From Thalassobacillus devorans MSP14 (GTDB taxonomy: Bacteria; Bacillota; Bacilli; Bacillales; Halobacillaceae): a stretch of DNA of 64,000 nt. Where the stretch lies: contig NZ_KI543236.1 in the NCBI RefSeq assembly GCF_000496835.1, positions 1,176,589 through 1,240,588 on the forward strand, given 5' to 3'. Positions 9,144 to 17,869 of this stretch are shown piece by piece. How positions within the stretch are numbered: the stretch's first letter is position 1; each line of letters begins with the position of its first letter. The notes under the pieces were generated by a model, which saw nothing but the letters and a program-made list of their open reading frames with translations, searched no databases and was not told where the DNA came from. The position numbers and the translations under genes are program-made.

Positions 9144-9276
9144 GTTTAATTTTCCAATTCCAGGGAAAACTTCAAAAGTAAAATCTTAAAATCGGGTGAC
9201 AATGCTTGTCTATATCCTTTTTTCATTATAGGATTATAGATGGTACATAATAGAGAGCGAGAAAGGGGATTATTCC

Positions 9277-11280
9277 ATGTCAAACACAATCGAACAGAGA
9301 TCTATCAACACGATACGGACATTGACAATCGATGCCGTAGAAAAAGCTAATTCCGGCCACCCAGGTATGCCGATGGGTGCAGCTCCAATGGCTTATACGC
9401 TATGGACAGAGTATATGAACCACAACCCTAAGAATTCGAATTGGTTCAATCGTGACCGTTTTGTTTTATCAGCAGGTCATGGTTCTATGTTGATATACAG
9501 CTTGCTTCATCTGTCTGGTTATAACGTTACTATTGAGGACTTGAAGAATTTCCGTCAATGGGGATCCAAGACACCAGGTCATCCAGAGTTCGGCCATACA
9601 GATGGTGTAGAAGCAACAACTGGTCCTTTAGGGCAAGGCATTTCCATGTCAACTGGTATGGCAATGGCTGAAGCTCATCTAGCGGCCAAGTATAATACAG
9701 AAGACCATAAAGTAGTCGACCACTATACGTATTGTATCTGTAGTGATGGAGACTTGATGGAAGGTGTTTCCCAGGAATCTGCATCACTGGCAGGTCATCT
9801 TGGACTTGGAAAACTAATCGTTTTATATGATTCCAATGATATTTCTCTTGATGGAGACTTGAACCGTGCTTTTTCTGAAAGTGTAGAGGATCGTTATAAG
9901 GCATATGGCTGGCAAGTGATCCGTGTAGAAGATGGCAATGATACAAAAGCTATCAGTGAAGCACTTAAAGAAGCCAAGGCTAACACCGATCAGCCGACCA
10001 TGATTGAAGTAAAAACGGTTATCGGTTACGGCTCTCCAAACAAGTCAGGTAAAGCTGATTCCCATGGTGCACCATTAGGAGAAGAGGAAGCTAATGCAGC
10101 AAAACAACATTATAAGTGGGAACATGAAGAGGCATTCCACGTACCTGACGAAGTATATGAGGACTTCAAAGAAAAAATCCAAGAGAACGGGGAACAAAAA
10201 GAGTCCGAATGGAAAGCTTTGCTTGATGAATATAAAAAGGCAAACCCTGAATTAGCTGCCGAACTTGAGAAGGCGATGAATGGTGAGCTACCGGAAGGAT
10301 GGGAAAAATTTCTTCCTGCTTATACAGAAGAAGATAAGTTAGCTACACGTGCTTCTTCAGGAGAAGCAATCAACGCATTATCGGAAACCATCCCGTATTT
10401 CTTTGGTGGTAGTGCCGATTTGGCCGGTTCTAACAAGACAGCTGTAAAAGGTGAAGATGATTTTTCCAAGAACAACTATGCCGGCAGAAATATCTGGTTC
10501 GGAGTGCGTGAATTTGCTATGGCAACAGCATTGAATGGTATGGCTTTACATGGCGGTTTAAAAGTATATGCTGGTACATTCTTTGTATTCAGCGATTACA
10601 TGCGTCCGGCTATTCGTCTTTCCGCGTTGATGAATTTACCTGTAAACTATGTCTTTACCCACGATTCGATTGCTGTCGGTGAAGATGGTCCAACGCATGA
10701 ACCAATTGAACAACTGGCTTCGCTTCGTGCAATGCCGAACCTTTCTGTCATCCGTCCAGCCGATGGTAATGAATCCAGTGCTGCTTGGCGTGTCGCTTTA
10801 GAGTCCAATACAACTCCAAATGCACTTGTACTTACGCGCCAGGGTCTGCCTACTTTACCAGGTACAGAAGAGAACGCGTATGAAGGTGTAAAAAAAGGTG
10901 CTTATGTACTGAGTCCATCCGCCAAAGAAACACCAGATGCATTGTTATTAGCTACTGGATCTGAAGTTCAGCTTGCTGTAGCTGCTCAACAAGAATTGAA
11001 GGAAAAAGGCTATGATGTGAGTGTCGTCAGCATGCCATCTTTCGACCGTTTCAACGTACAGTCGGATGAATACAAAGAGAGTGTGCTTCCTAAAGCGGTG
11101 ACCAAGCGACTGGCCATCGAAATGGCTTCTCCTTTCGGTTGGGAGCGTTATGTAGGACTGGAAGGCTCTGTGCTTGGTATTGATACTTTCGGAGCTTCTG
11201 CTCCAGGGGAAACCGTTATGAAAGAATACGGTTTTACCGTAGAAAATGTAGTCAAAGAAACTGAAAAACTGTTCAAGTGA
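9277..11280 (+). CDS. tkt: Transketolase
   Basis: Transfers two-carbon units between ketose and aldose phosphates in the pentose phosphate pathway, using thiamine diphosphate. The 667 residues have the usual three domains: N-terminal ThDP pyrophosphate domain with the GDLMEG motif at about residue 155, the middle pyrimidine-binding domain ([19 protein letters not shown], with the active-site glutamate) and the C-terminal domain. Histidines in the HPGMP and THEPIEQL segments fit the substrate site. It has its own ribosome site (GAAAGGGG) and a strong terminator, so it is monocistronic. Confidence 0.97.
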   Translation: MSNTIEQRSINTIRTLTIDAVEKANSGHPGMPMGAAPMAYTLWTEYMNHNPKNSNWFNRDRFVLSAGHGSMLIYSLLHLSGYNVTIEDLKNFRQWGSKTPGHPEFGHTDGVEATTGPLGQGISMSTGMAMAEAHLAAKYNTEDHKVVDHYTYCICSDGDLMEGVSQESASLAGHLGLGKLIVLYDSNDISLDGDLNRAFSESVEDRYKAYGWQVIRVEDGNDTKAISEALKEAKANTDQPTMIEVKTVIGYGSPNKSGKADSHGAPLGEEEANAAKQHYKWEHEEAFHVPDEVYEDFKEKIQENGEQKESEWKALLDEYKKANPELAAELEKAMNGELPEGWEKFLPAYTEEDKLATRASSGEAINALSETIPYFFGGSADLAGSNKTAVKGEDDFSKNNYAGRNIWFGVREFAMATALNGMALHGGLKVYAGTFFVFSDYMRPAIRLSALMNLPVNYVFTHDSIAVGEDGPTHEPIEQLASLRAMPNLSVIRPADGNESSAAWRVALESNTTPNALVLTRQGLPTLPGTEENAYEGVKKGAYVLSPSAKETPDALLLATGSEVQLAVAAQQELKEKGYDVSVVSMPSFDRFNVQSDEYKESVLPKAVTKRLAIEMASPFGWERYVGLEGSVLGIDTFGASAPGETVMKEYGFTVENVVKETEKLFK

Positions 11281-11310
11281 TAAAATAATAAGCGTGCAGT
11301 CGACATGCTC

Positions 11311-11346
11311 AAAAGGCTGTCTCTCCGGTTAGAGACAGCCTTTTTA
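11311..11346 (+). terminator. tkt terminator
   Basis: Stem AAAAGGCTGTCTCT/AGAGACAGCCTTTTT with loop CCGGTT and a T run. Confidence 0.9.
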
Positions 11347-11349
11347 TTC

Positions 11350-11416
11350 ATTCGACAAAACTCGATGGAATCTTTTTCAGCTTTTGACAGATTTATCGGT
11401 GTACAACCGATATAAT
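11350..11416 (+). promoter_or_regulatory. Spo0A-type promoter of sirA
   Basis: A perfect 0A box (TTTTGTCGAAT on the minus strand) lies at 11350-11360. A -35 TTGACA (11384-11389) and a -10 TATAAT (11411-11416) are 21 bp apart. This unusual spacing is the hallmark of Spo0A-activated sigma-A promoters such as spoIIG and spoIIE. A second, weaker 0A-like TTTTGACAGA overlaps the -35. A 7-bp dyad TATCGGT-GTACA-ACCGATA (11394-11412) fills the spacer. Confidence 0.75.
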
Positions 11417-11442
11417 ATCCCTCAAACAGGAGGGATTGCTGG

Positions 11443-11868
11443 ATGCATCTTTACTATGTCTATGCTGTCAAAGAGGAAATTTCCAAAGAATATTATTATA
11501 AAACCGAATTATTATTCCGTTTTTTTCAGGAATACCATAATCAATCTCATAAAGATTTATATAAATTGCAATTCAGCTTTATCACTAAGCCGTTTCCCGA
11601 AAACTCCCTGGTGTGTTTATTGAAAAAGAGTCCGAAATATAATCAGAGGAAACTGGTAGAAGGTGAAAAGGTAACGAAATGGGTTGAAACCCGTGGTATA
11701 ATAGAGATAACAAAAGAAATGTGTCTTATACAGTGTAATAGTTTCATGGAAGCGGAACAGATCCTATTTCAAAAACTCCGTATGATTGACCGCTGCTTTT
11801 TCATTGCAGAATATCATTTTAAGCAATATGGGTGGATTTCCCCTCAAAGGAAAGAAATGCTATTATAG
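11443..11868 (+). CDS. sirA: Sporulation inhibitor of replication SirA (YneE)
   Basis: SirA binds DnaA domain I and blocks new rounds of replication once cells commit to sporulation. The 141-residue length and the segments YYVYAVKEEISKEYYYK, LFRFFQEY and RCFFIAEYHFKQYGW fit YneE/SirA, as does the tkt-sirA-yneF order. The start follows AGGAGGGATTGCTGG. The promoter carries Spo0A features, in line with the known Spo0A control of sirA. Confidence 0.9.
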   Translation: MHLYYVYAVKEEISKEYYYKTELLFRFFQEYHNQSHKDLYKLQFSFITKPFPENSLVCLLKKSPKYNQRKLVEGEKVTKWVETRGIIEITKEMCLIQCNSFMEAEQILFQKLRMIDRCFFIAEYHFKQYGWISPQRKEMLL

Positions 11869-11992
11869 GTACGTATGTAAAAAAGACAGGTAAGTAAAAT
11901 AGCACACGTTTCTTACAGGAGACATGCTATTGTATTCTTGTGTCCATTTTACTATACTGTATAAGAGACAACATGAAGGAGGAAGACGGAGA

Positions 11993-12220
11993 ATGAGCTT
12001 GGGTATTGTATGGGTAATCATCATTGCCATCCTGGCGCTTATCGGTGGTGTAGCCCTTGGGTTTTTCATTGCGAGAAAGTATATGATGAACTATTTGAAG
12101 AAAAACCCTCCTATCAATGAACAAATGTTACGTACGTTGATGATGCAAATGGGGCAGAAACCATCACAGAAGAAAATCAATCAAATGATGCGTTCCATGA
12201 ATAATCAACAAACCAAATAA
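11993..12220 (+). CDS. yneF: UPF0154 membrane protein YneF
   Basis: A 75-residue protein with one N-terminal membrane span ([22 protein letters not shown]) followed by a basic tail ([22 protein letters not shown]). ATG 11993 was chosen because GGAGGAAG lies just upstream; the longer frame starts in the leader. Length and sequence match YneF, a conserved protein of unknown function. Confidence 0.95.
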   Translation: MSLGIVWVIIIAILALIGGVALGFFIARKYMMNYLKKNPPINEQMLRTLMMQMGQKPSQKKINQMMRSMNNQQTK

Positions 12221-12224
12221 CATC

Positions 12225-12260
12225 AAAAACCTTCTTTCTGCTGGAGAAAGAAGGTTTTTT
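12225..12260 (+). terminator. yneF terminator
   Basis: Stem AAAACCTTCTTTCT/AGAAAGAAGGTTTT with loop GCTGGAG-type bases, followed by T6. Confidence 0.92.
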
Positions 12261-12318
12261 TACTGTCCAGGAAATTTTATGTTTTCTTTAAGTAGATAAC
12301 TTTAAGTGGTGGGTCACA

Positions 12319-12419
12319 TCCAGCTCCAGCGACTGCTCCACCTCGAGGTCTTAAGCTTTTGGGATGAGCAAGGCGCTTGCACTTTTGTTCCTGGCTGCTA
12401 TTCGATAGGAGAGCTGGAC
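12319..12419. repeat. Candidate intergenic repeat (CAGCTCCAGC...GAGCTGG)
   Basis: A block of about 100 bp bounded by CCAGCTCCAGC and GAGAGCTGGAC, with an internal CCTCGAGGTCTTAAG. The style resembles dispersed intergenic repeats that I recall from Bacillaceae genomes; only one copy lies in this window, so the repeat status is inference. It overlaps the last residues of the small gene at 12398. Confidence 0.4.
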
Positions 12420-12619
12420 TTTTCGTAGCGGCCGTTGAGCCAATATTTGATATTAGTCAATATGGAGAAACTTAAAAAGAAGTTTACAGCCAAGACAGAA
12501 GCAAGCAAGGAATAATTGTCAAAATAAATCATCTCGTAACCTTTGATTTCCATAATAACCAACGTTTGAATAATCAAGAAAACAAAGCTCATCACCAGGG
12601 AAACAGCTGTCCGAACCAT
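12398..12619 (-). CDS. Small two-span membrane protein, unknown
   Basis: I do not recognise this 73-residue protein. It has two clear hydrophobic helices (residues about 4-24 and 37-56) and a short polar C-terminus (GRYEKSSSPIE) whose codons lie in the repeat-like block at 12319-12419. The ribosome site GGGGG lies 6-7 bp before ATG 12619. It is transcribed against its neighbours, between yneF and mrpB. Confidence 0.6.
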   Translation of the reverse strand: MVRTAVSLVMSFVFLIIQTLVIMEIKGYEMIYFDNYSLLASVLAVNFFLSFSILTNIKYWLNGRYEKSSSPIE

Positions 12620-12873
12620 AACGCACCCCCAACTTTTATTTTCAATTCTTCCTGTGGTTACTTTAACTATAGAATAATTTCACAAAATGTTCAATTTTTA
12701 AGTTTCGTATTTCTTAGGATTCTAAGCATAAATCATATAAAATAAACAAGCGCATGATGGCTAAATCACAGAGTATGGTATGCTAGTTCCTGGTTGCTCT
12801 GGTACCAAACTATGGATTTTGCCAGGATTCTATATTAAAATTAGGACTATCTACGTCATAAAGGAGTTACTGC
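12620..12873. other. Divergent intergenic region, no gene seen
   Basis: About 250 bp between the small membrane gene and the mrpB-like gene. No RNA gene or convincing operator is visible. An AAAGGAG ribosome site at 12861 serves the mrpB-like start. Confidence 0.5.
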
Positions 12874-13320
12874 ATGATGATAAAAACAAATGATTTAATT
12901 CTTAGGACAGCCACAACTTTGATCGCCTTCATTTTGCTCGCATTTTCTATCTACTTGTTTTTTGCCGGACATAACAAACCAGGCGGCGGTTTTATAGGCG
13001 GATTGATGACCTCCACAGCAATTGTATTGATGTATATGGCATACGGAATGAAAGCTGTATCTAAAATTATTCCGATCAATTTTCGAGTCGTTATCCCTAT
13101 AGGACTTTTGATCGCGATAGCTACCGGAATAGGCTCTTTCCTTTTCGGCCAGCCTTTTTTAAGCCAGACATTCGCTTATTTTCAGCTGCCGATTCTCGGA
13201 AAGACAGAACTTGCAACAGCACTGCTTTTTGACTTGGGGGTATATTTGACAGTCATAGGCGTTACAATGACGATCATTTTAACAATCGCCCAGGATTATG
13301 GAGACGAGGAACTTTCCTGA
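12874..13320 (+). CDS. MnhB/MrpB-family Na+/H+ antiporter subunit, isolated
   Basis: A 148-residue membrane protein with four hydrophobic helices and the MrpB signatures KTNDLILRTAT, GHNKPGGGFIGGL and YFQLPILGKTELATALLFD. It is close to the MrpB subunit of the seven-subunit Mrp cation/proton antiporter. In Mrp operons MrpB lies between A and C; here none of the partners (A, C-G) is adjacent. It may assist an Mrp complex encoded elsewhere or act alone; the role is open. It replaces ccdA/yneI relative to B. subtilis. The start follows AAAGGAGTTACTGC. Confidence 0.85.
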   Translation: MMIKTNDLILRTATTLIAFILLAFSIYLFFAGHNKPGGGFIGGLMTSTAIVLMYMAYGMKAVSKIIPINFRVVIPIGLLIAIATGIGSFLFGQPFLSQTFAYFQLPILGKTELATALLFDLGVYLTVIGVTMTIILTIAQDYGDEELS

Positions 13321-13411
13321 TAGCCTCTGCAGAATGAAACCAGGCTAAATGACGGATACGGGAAAGCTGTATTTTTTGTAAAACGAATGCATGGAAATGA
13401 GTGGATTGAAT

Positions 13412-13915
13412 ATGTTTTGGTTGATAGCGAGTACACTTGTAGCAGCGTTCATGGCCACAGCTATGATTTTTGTCAGGATGAGGGCTTCCCGTCGTCCTGC
13501 CAGTGCTAAAAAGATTATATTACCACCGCTCTTTATGAGTACAGGAGCATTCATGTTTGTTCTTCCTATGTTTCGTGTCGAGTGGATACAGGTTTTGGAA
13601 GCTGTAAGTGTCGGGGCTTTGTTTTCTGTGTTTTTAATAAAAACTTCCAACTTCGAAATAAGAGAAGGGGAGATCTATCTGAAACCTTCCAAAGCCTTTA
13701 TGTTCATTTTATTCGGTTTACTTGCTCTAAGAATAGTATTGAAATTAGTAATCGGACAACATGTATCCTTTGGTGAAACAAGCGGTATGTTTTTCTTGTT
13801 AGCCTTCGGGATGATTGTCACCTGGCGGGTTGCCATGCTGTACCGTTACTTGCAACTGGAAAAATCATTGTCCGAAAATAAAATAACCTGCAAAGAAAGC
13901 CTGTCCAGAACTTAA
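13412..13915 (+). CDS. ccdC: CcdC (YneJ) family membrane protein
   Basis: A membrane protein of the CcdC family, linked in B. subtilis by position to the cytochrome c maturation gene ccdA. Start ATG 13412 (MFWLIAS) was chosen because GAGTGG lies 7 bp upstream; an in-frame ATG at 13391 has no ribosome site. It has about four to five hydrophobic helices and the signature ILPPLFMSTGAFMFV followed by FLIKTSNFEIREG. ccdA itself is absent from the window. The order ccdC then yneK is conserved. Confidence 0.88.
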   Translation: MFWLIASTLVAAFMATAMIFVRMRASRRPASAKKIILPPLFMSTGAFMFVLPMFRVEWIQVLEAVSVGALFSVFLIKTSNFEIREGEIYLKPSKAFMFILFGLLALRIVLKLVIGQHVSFGETSGMFFLLAFGMIVTWRVAMLYRYLQLEKSLSENKITCKESLSRT

Positions 13916-13933
13916 GTAGTCCGGGCAGGCTTT
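13896..13933. terminator. ccdC/yneK convergent terminator
   Basis: The 11-bp stem AAAGCCTGTCC/GGGCAGGCTTT overlaps the end of ccdC and the stop of yneK. It serves both converging genes. Confidence 0.85.
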
Positions 13934-14366
13934 ATGTTTGTTCATGGAACAAATATTGATAAGGGGTCAGATCTATATTCTTTTGTTCCAGTGTTTTGAT
14001 CAGAAACTTGTGGTCCCGCTTCGGTGTTGCAATAATATAACCTTCGATTATAACATCCTGTGTTATTTTCTTTCGGTTTTTTTTCAGGGCTACTTCCCCG
14101 ATTTTACTTGCAATCTTTTGACGTGCGATATCCCGGAATAGTTCTGGTACTGGAGAAACCAGTTCTTCTAATAATTGCTTATCAGTCTCTCTCCACATAT
14201 GTTTGGTTTTTTCTAAGTAATACTCTTCCCAATCCATATCGGATTTTCCATCTTCTTTTGGAAGCCGTTTTAAAAACTTCCGGAACATAAAGAAGCCGCC
14301 GATACTCAGCAGGACAATCATGATGATGACCCAGCCAATTATGAATGCTGCAAATCCTCCTGACAT
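13932..14366 (-). CDS. yneK: YneK, DUF2621 family protein
   Basis: A 144-residue protein with one N-terminal membrane span (IIGWVIIMIVLLSIGGFFMF) and a basic cytoplasmic domain (MDWEEYYLEKTKHMW, IARQKIASKIGEVAL, ATPKRDHKFLIKTLE). It matches the B. subtilis YneK/DUF2621 layout and position behind ccdC. The function is unknown. It is the last syntenic gene before the selenocysteine locus. Confidence 0.9.
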   Translation of the reverse strand: MSGGFAAFIIGWVIIMIVLLSIGGFFMFRKFLKRLPKEDGKSDMDWEEYYLEKTKHMWRETDKQLLEELVSPVPELFRDIARQKIASKIGEVALKKNRKKITQDVIIEGYIIATPKRDHKFLIKTLEQKNIDLTPYQYLFHEQT

Positions 14367-14486
14367 AATACCACCTATTTCATCATATATTCATAACAAT
14401 CAGGTTTTTAGCGCGAATAACCATGACAAATTAGGTCTAAAGTTTTACCTGTTTGTCAGATTATAGTATGATTAAATTGGAATACT

Positions 14487-14583
14487 TGGCGGGACTGTGT
14501 GGGAATCGAACCCACCTGAGACGACACGCGCCTCACAAGCAGTTTTGAAGACTGTGGCCTGCACCAGCATAGCAACCAGCCCC
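14487..14583 (-). tRNA. selC: tRNA-Sec (anticodon TCA)
   Basis: This UGA-decoding selenocysteine tRNA is 97 nt long including encoded CCA. The anticodon loop is CTTCAAA (anticodon TCA) on a CAGT/ACTG stem. The long variable arm is TGAGGCG-CGTGT-CGTCTCA, 7 perfect or wobble pairs. The T arm is GTGGG-TTCGATT-CCCAC. The extended D stem GCT(A)TGC/GCAGGC has six pairs with one bulged A and a TGGT loop. The acceptor is 8 bp long, GGGGCTGG against ACAGTCCC, with a mismatch at the inner pair. Long acceptor, D and variable arms are diagnostic of bacterial tRNA-Sec. It opens the sel locus. Confidence 0.95.
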
Positions 14584-14601
14584 ATTTAGGTAACATAAGA
14601 C

Positions 14602-14630
14602 ATTATAAAAGCTGCGTGCTCAAATGACAA
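14602..14630 (-). promoter_or_regulatory. selC promoter
   Basis: On the minus strand, TTGTCA (14625-14630), an exact 17-bp spacer and TATAAT (14602-14607). The start of transcription would fall a few bases before the tRNA 5' end at 14583. Confidence 0.85.
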
Positions 14631-14738
14631 GCTTTTCATTTCCGTATGTTTTTCTCATTTAAATTACATTCTACAACTTGATGTAGCTTTTCAAAGTAGG
14701 ATACTATATATTTAGATAGAAAGGAAGGGGCGGGTAGA

Positions 14739-15836
14739 ATGGGTAACCATGACCTTGGATCATCTGACCAGCAGGGAGAATTTACTCCTTATACATATGT
14801 TAATTATTCCTCTCTACCCGATTGTTTTCAGTCGTGGATTGAACATAATGCAAATGATCTCGTGACGATTTTTGATTTAGAAGGTAATATCAAATATATT
14901 TCTAAATCGGTGACACGGTGGTTAGGGTTTGAAGTAGATGAAGTCCTGCATTCCAAAGCGGGGGACTATCTTCATATCAAAGATCATCATAAGGTACGGG
15001 ATCTGCTTGGACAAAAGCCGGACCAGACTCATCACACGAATTTATTAGTGAAAGATAAAAAGGGCCGATATTTACTGATGCAAACAATGATAGCCAGAAG
15101 ATTCAATCCAGAGGACGGCAACTCTTATATACTGACCATTGCCCAGCATATAACGGACCATAATATGATGGAAGAACAGATGATGCAATCAGAGAAGATG
15201 ACAGTGGCCGGACAGTTGGCTGCCAGTGTAGCCCATGAAATCAGAAACCCGTTGACTTCATTAAAAGGGTTCCTTCAGTTGCTGCAGGCAGGGATAAGTA
15301 AGGAAGAGGAATATTATAAAATCATGTTAGAAGAAATCGAAAAAATGGAGTCTGTCACTTCTGAATTGCTGTTTGTTTCAAAACCAATGACTGATGAACG
15401 GACTAGTGAATCGCTGAAAGAAATGCTGGAAGACGTAATCACTTTAATGAATACACAGGCCAAAATGCAAAGTATAACGATAAGCACGGATATACCAGCA
15501 GGAATTTTCATATTTTGTGATCGATCACAAATCAAACAAGTCTTCATCAATATTATTAAAAATGCCATTGAGGCCATGCAGGAAGGCGGACTTCTGGAGA
15601 TTAAAGTCAGCCGTAGTGAGAACCGGGCGTATATTGATATCATTGACGAGGGCCCGGGGATTCCAGAAGACCTGGGAGAAAAAATAGCCGAGCCATTTTT
15701 TACAACGAAAAAAAATGGCACCGGCTTAGGGCTGATGATCAGCAATCAAATCCTGGATAAACATAACGGGTACATGGAAATCCACCCGAATGCTGATATC
15801 GGAACAACTTTCCGGCTTGTATTACCGGCTGAATGA
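14739..15836 (+). CDS. PAS-domain sensor histidine kinase (sporulation-kinase type)
   Basis: A 365-residue soluble kinase. An N-terminal PAS domain (about 35-145; LVTIFDLEGNIKYISKS, VTRWLGFEVDEV) is followed by HisKA with phospho-acceptor His166 in VAHEIRNPLTSLKGF, then HATPase_c with N box (QVFINIIKNAIEAM), G1 DEGPGIP and G2 GTGLGLMIS. It has no membrane span and no adjacent response regulator. The layout resembles KinA/KinE-type sporulation kinases that feed Spo0F, so a phosphorelay role is possible. It sits between selC and selB with a terminator after it, so its link to selenium is by position only. Confidence 0.9.
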   Translation: MGNHDLGSSDQQGEFTPYTYVNYSSLPDCFQSWIEHNANDLVTIFDLEGNIKYISKSVTRWLGFEVDEVLHSKAGDYLHIKDHHKVRDLLGQKPDQTHHTNLLVKDKKGRYLLMQTMIARRFNPEDGNSYILTIAQHITDHNMMEEQMMQSEKMTVAGQLAASVAHEIRNPLTSLKGFLQLLQAGISKEEEYYKIMLEEIEKMESVTSELLFVSKPMTDERTSESLKEMLEDVITLMNTQAKMQSITISTDIPAGIFIFCDRSQIKQVFINIIKNAIEAMQEGGLLEIKVSRSENRAYIDIIDEGPGIPEDLGEKIAEPFFTTKKNGTGLGLMISNQILDKHNGYMEIHPNADIGTTFRLVLPAE

Positions 15837-15863
15837 CACGTTTGCCATGCAAGCGTGTTTTTT
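15836..15863 (+). terminator. Histidine kinase terminator
   Basis: The 10-bp stem ACACGTTTGC/GCAAGCGTGT with loop CAT is followed by T6. It is only about 40 bp before selB. Confidence 0.88.
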
Positions 15864-15903
15864 CTTATGGATTGCAACCCAGGTGAAAGAAAAGAGGGAT
15901 ATT

Positions 15904-17838
15904 ATGTTGAAGCGTTATTATACGATTGGTATGGCCGGACATATCGATCACGGGAAAACAGCGTTGACGAAGGCTTTGACAGAAGTGGATACCGATCGTC
16001 TGAAAGAAGAGAAGAGCCGCAATATTTCAATCGAACCAGGTTTTGCCCCTTTGAAATTGCAGAACCTTGCTCTGAATGTATCGATCATAGATGTGCCAGG
16101 ACACGAAAAATTCATCAGACAGATGATAGCAGGGGTTGCTGGTATTGATTTGGTTATCATCGTAGTAGCCGGGGATGAGGGCATAATGCCGCAGACCAGG
16201 GAGCATATGGATATTTTATCCTTCCTCGGCGTGGAAGAGGCAATATTGGTTGTCACAAAAGCTGATTTAATTGATAAGCAAATGAAAGAATTAGTAGCAG
16301 AGGACATTCGCTCGTATATAAATGGGAAAAGTTATCAGCATTCGGAGTTGCTATTTATCGATAGCCTTTCCGGAAAGGGAATTTCCGAGCTGGAACAGTT
16401 GATTGAAAAGAAAGTTGCTGTCCAGCCGTATAGGGACACAGCAGGTTCCTTCCGTATGCCGATCGATCAGTCTTTTACTATCAAGGGACAGGGAACGGTG
16501 GTCAGGGGGACGATTTATGAAGGAAGTCTGATGGCTGACGATCCAATCACTATACTTCCCGAACATAAGAAAGCCAGGATCAGGCAGATCCAAGTTCACC
16601 ATGTACCAGTGGAGCAGGCATTTGCAGGGCAACGTGCGGCCGTTAATATTAGCGGTATTGGGAAAGAGGACGTTAAGCGTGGAGATGTTATGGTGAAAAA
16701 TGATGCTTTCCTGGTTACCCGGACTCTGGATGTACGTATGAAATTGGTTGATGAACTCCGTTATACAATCAAACAGCGAACCCCAATAAACGTGTATATT
16801 GGTACTGCGGAAGCTGCTGGAAGATTAGTGTTTTTCGATCGGAACGAGGTGACGGAGGACACAGAAGAAATATTTTGCCAGCTCCGATTAGATGAACCGA
16901 TTGTTGCGAAAAGAGGAGACAGATTCATTCTTCGCAGGCCGACACCAGTAGAAACAATCGGAGGGGGCGTAGTGATCGACCCAAATGCAGGCAAGCATAA
17001 ATTCAGTCATGAGACGATCGAAATGCTGAAAGAGAAAAGCAGGACTACCCCATCAGAATTATTGGAAAACCTGTTACAGACGTACAAATGGATGAATATC
17101 CAGCAGTTACTAAAAGAGACTTCCATGGATACAGCACAATTAGAGAACCTCTTAGCTTCAGAAATAGACGCGAAACGGATCAGGAATGTTAATAAAGGTT
17201 TTATACTCGTTTCGGAAAGTGAGCGAATGCTTAAGGACGTTATGGAGCGTCTGAAAGAGTATCATCAGCTGTACCCGCTCAGGGCAGGTAAAAATAAACC
17301 TGAGGTAGTAACGCAGCTTCCTGTAAAAAAATCTGTAGGCAGTCCGTTGTTAGATGCCTGGATAGAGAGCGGTGAATTAAAAGCAACAGGACCATTTGTG
17401 GCGCTTCCTGAATTTTCACCATATATACCGGAAAAATGGTCGAAGCGGATGAATTTATTAAAAAGTGATTGGATCACCGATGGACTTCAAGTGAAAGAAT
17501 GGAGCGATTATGGAGCTGAACATGGTATACCGGCAGAATGGATGAAAGAATTACGTATGTTCTTTTTGCAACAGAATGCAGCCTGGGAAATAAATGATAA
17601 CCTTATTGTTCATATAAACCCGATTCGCGATCATTTCCAGCGGCTTTACGAGATGACAGGAGATGAATTTTCTTTAAAAGAAGCCAAAGAGTCTTTCCAG
17701 GTATCGCGTAAATACCTTGTTCCTTTATTGGAGAAAAGTGATGATTATGGAATGACCATCAGGGCGGAAAGTGTCAGAAAATGGTTGAAGCAACCTGAAG
17801 TGTATTTTAATTCCGTACATGAACAAGAGGCTGACTAG
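15904..17838 (+). CDS. selB: Selenocysteine-specific elongation factor SelB
   Basis: SelB delivers Sec-tRNA to UGA codons followed by a SECIS hairpin. The start at ATG 15904 (MLKRYYTIGMAGHIDHGKT) follows AAAGAGGGATATT and gives 644 residues, normal for the family; the frame upstream overlaps the kinase. The EF-Tu-like GTPase has G1 AGHIDHGKT (11-19), G3 DVPGHEKF and G4 TKAD. OB-type domains II and III follow (RGTIYEGSL, RFILRRPTPVETIGGG), then about 270 residues of winged-helix repeats that bind SECIS RNA. It faces selD tail to tail. Confidence 0.97.
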   Translation: MLKRYYTIGMAGHIDHGKTALTKALTEVDTDRLKEEKSRNISIEPGFAPLKLQNLALNVSIIDVPGHEKFIRQMIAGVAGIDLVIIVVAGDEGIMPQTREHMDILSFLGVEEAILVVTKADLIDKQMKELVAEDIRSYINGKSYQHSELLFIDSLSGKGISELEQLIEKKVAVQPYRDTAGSFRMPIDQSFTIKGQGTVVRGTIYEGSLMADDPITILPEHKKARIRQIQVHHVPVEQAFAGQRAAVNISGIGKEDVKRGDVMVKNDAFLVTRTLDVRMKLVDELRYTIKQRTPINVYIGTAEAAGRLVFFDRNEVTEDTEEIFCQLRLDEPIVAKRGDRFILRRPTPVETIGGGVVIDPNAGKHKFSHETIEMLKEKSRTTPSELLENLLQTYKWMNIQQLLKETSMDTAQLENLLASEIDAKRIRNVNKGFILVSESERMLKDVMERLKEYHQLYPLRAGKNKPEVVTQLPVKKSVGSPLLDAWIESGELKATGPFVALPEFSPYIPEKWSKRMNLLKSDWITDGLQVKEWSDYGAEHGIPAEWMKELRMFFLQQNAAWEINDNLIVHINPIRDHFQRLYEMTGDEFSLKEAKESFQVSRKYLVPLLEKSDDYGMTIRAESVRKWLKQPEVYFNSVHEQEAD

Positions 17839-17867
17839 GAAAAGTTTTTCCCTTAGCTCAGCCTCTT
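17825..17867. terminator. Bidirectional terminator between selB and selD
   Basis: Outer stem AAGAGGCTGA/TCAGCCTCTT with an inner hairpin (CTAGGAAAAG/CCCTTAG region). It is shared by the converging selB and selD and overlaps the selB stop. Confidence 0.85.
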
Positions 17868-17869
17868 TA

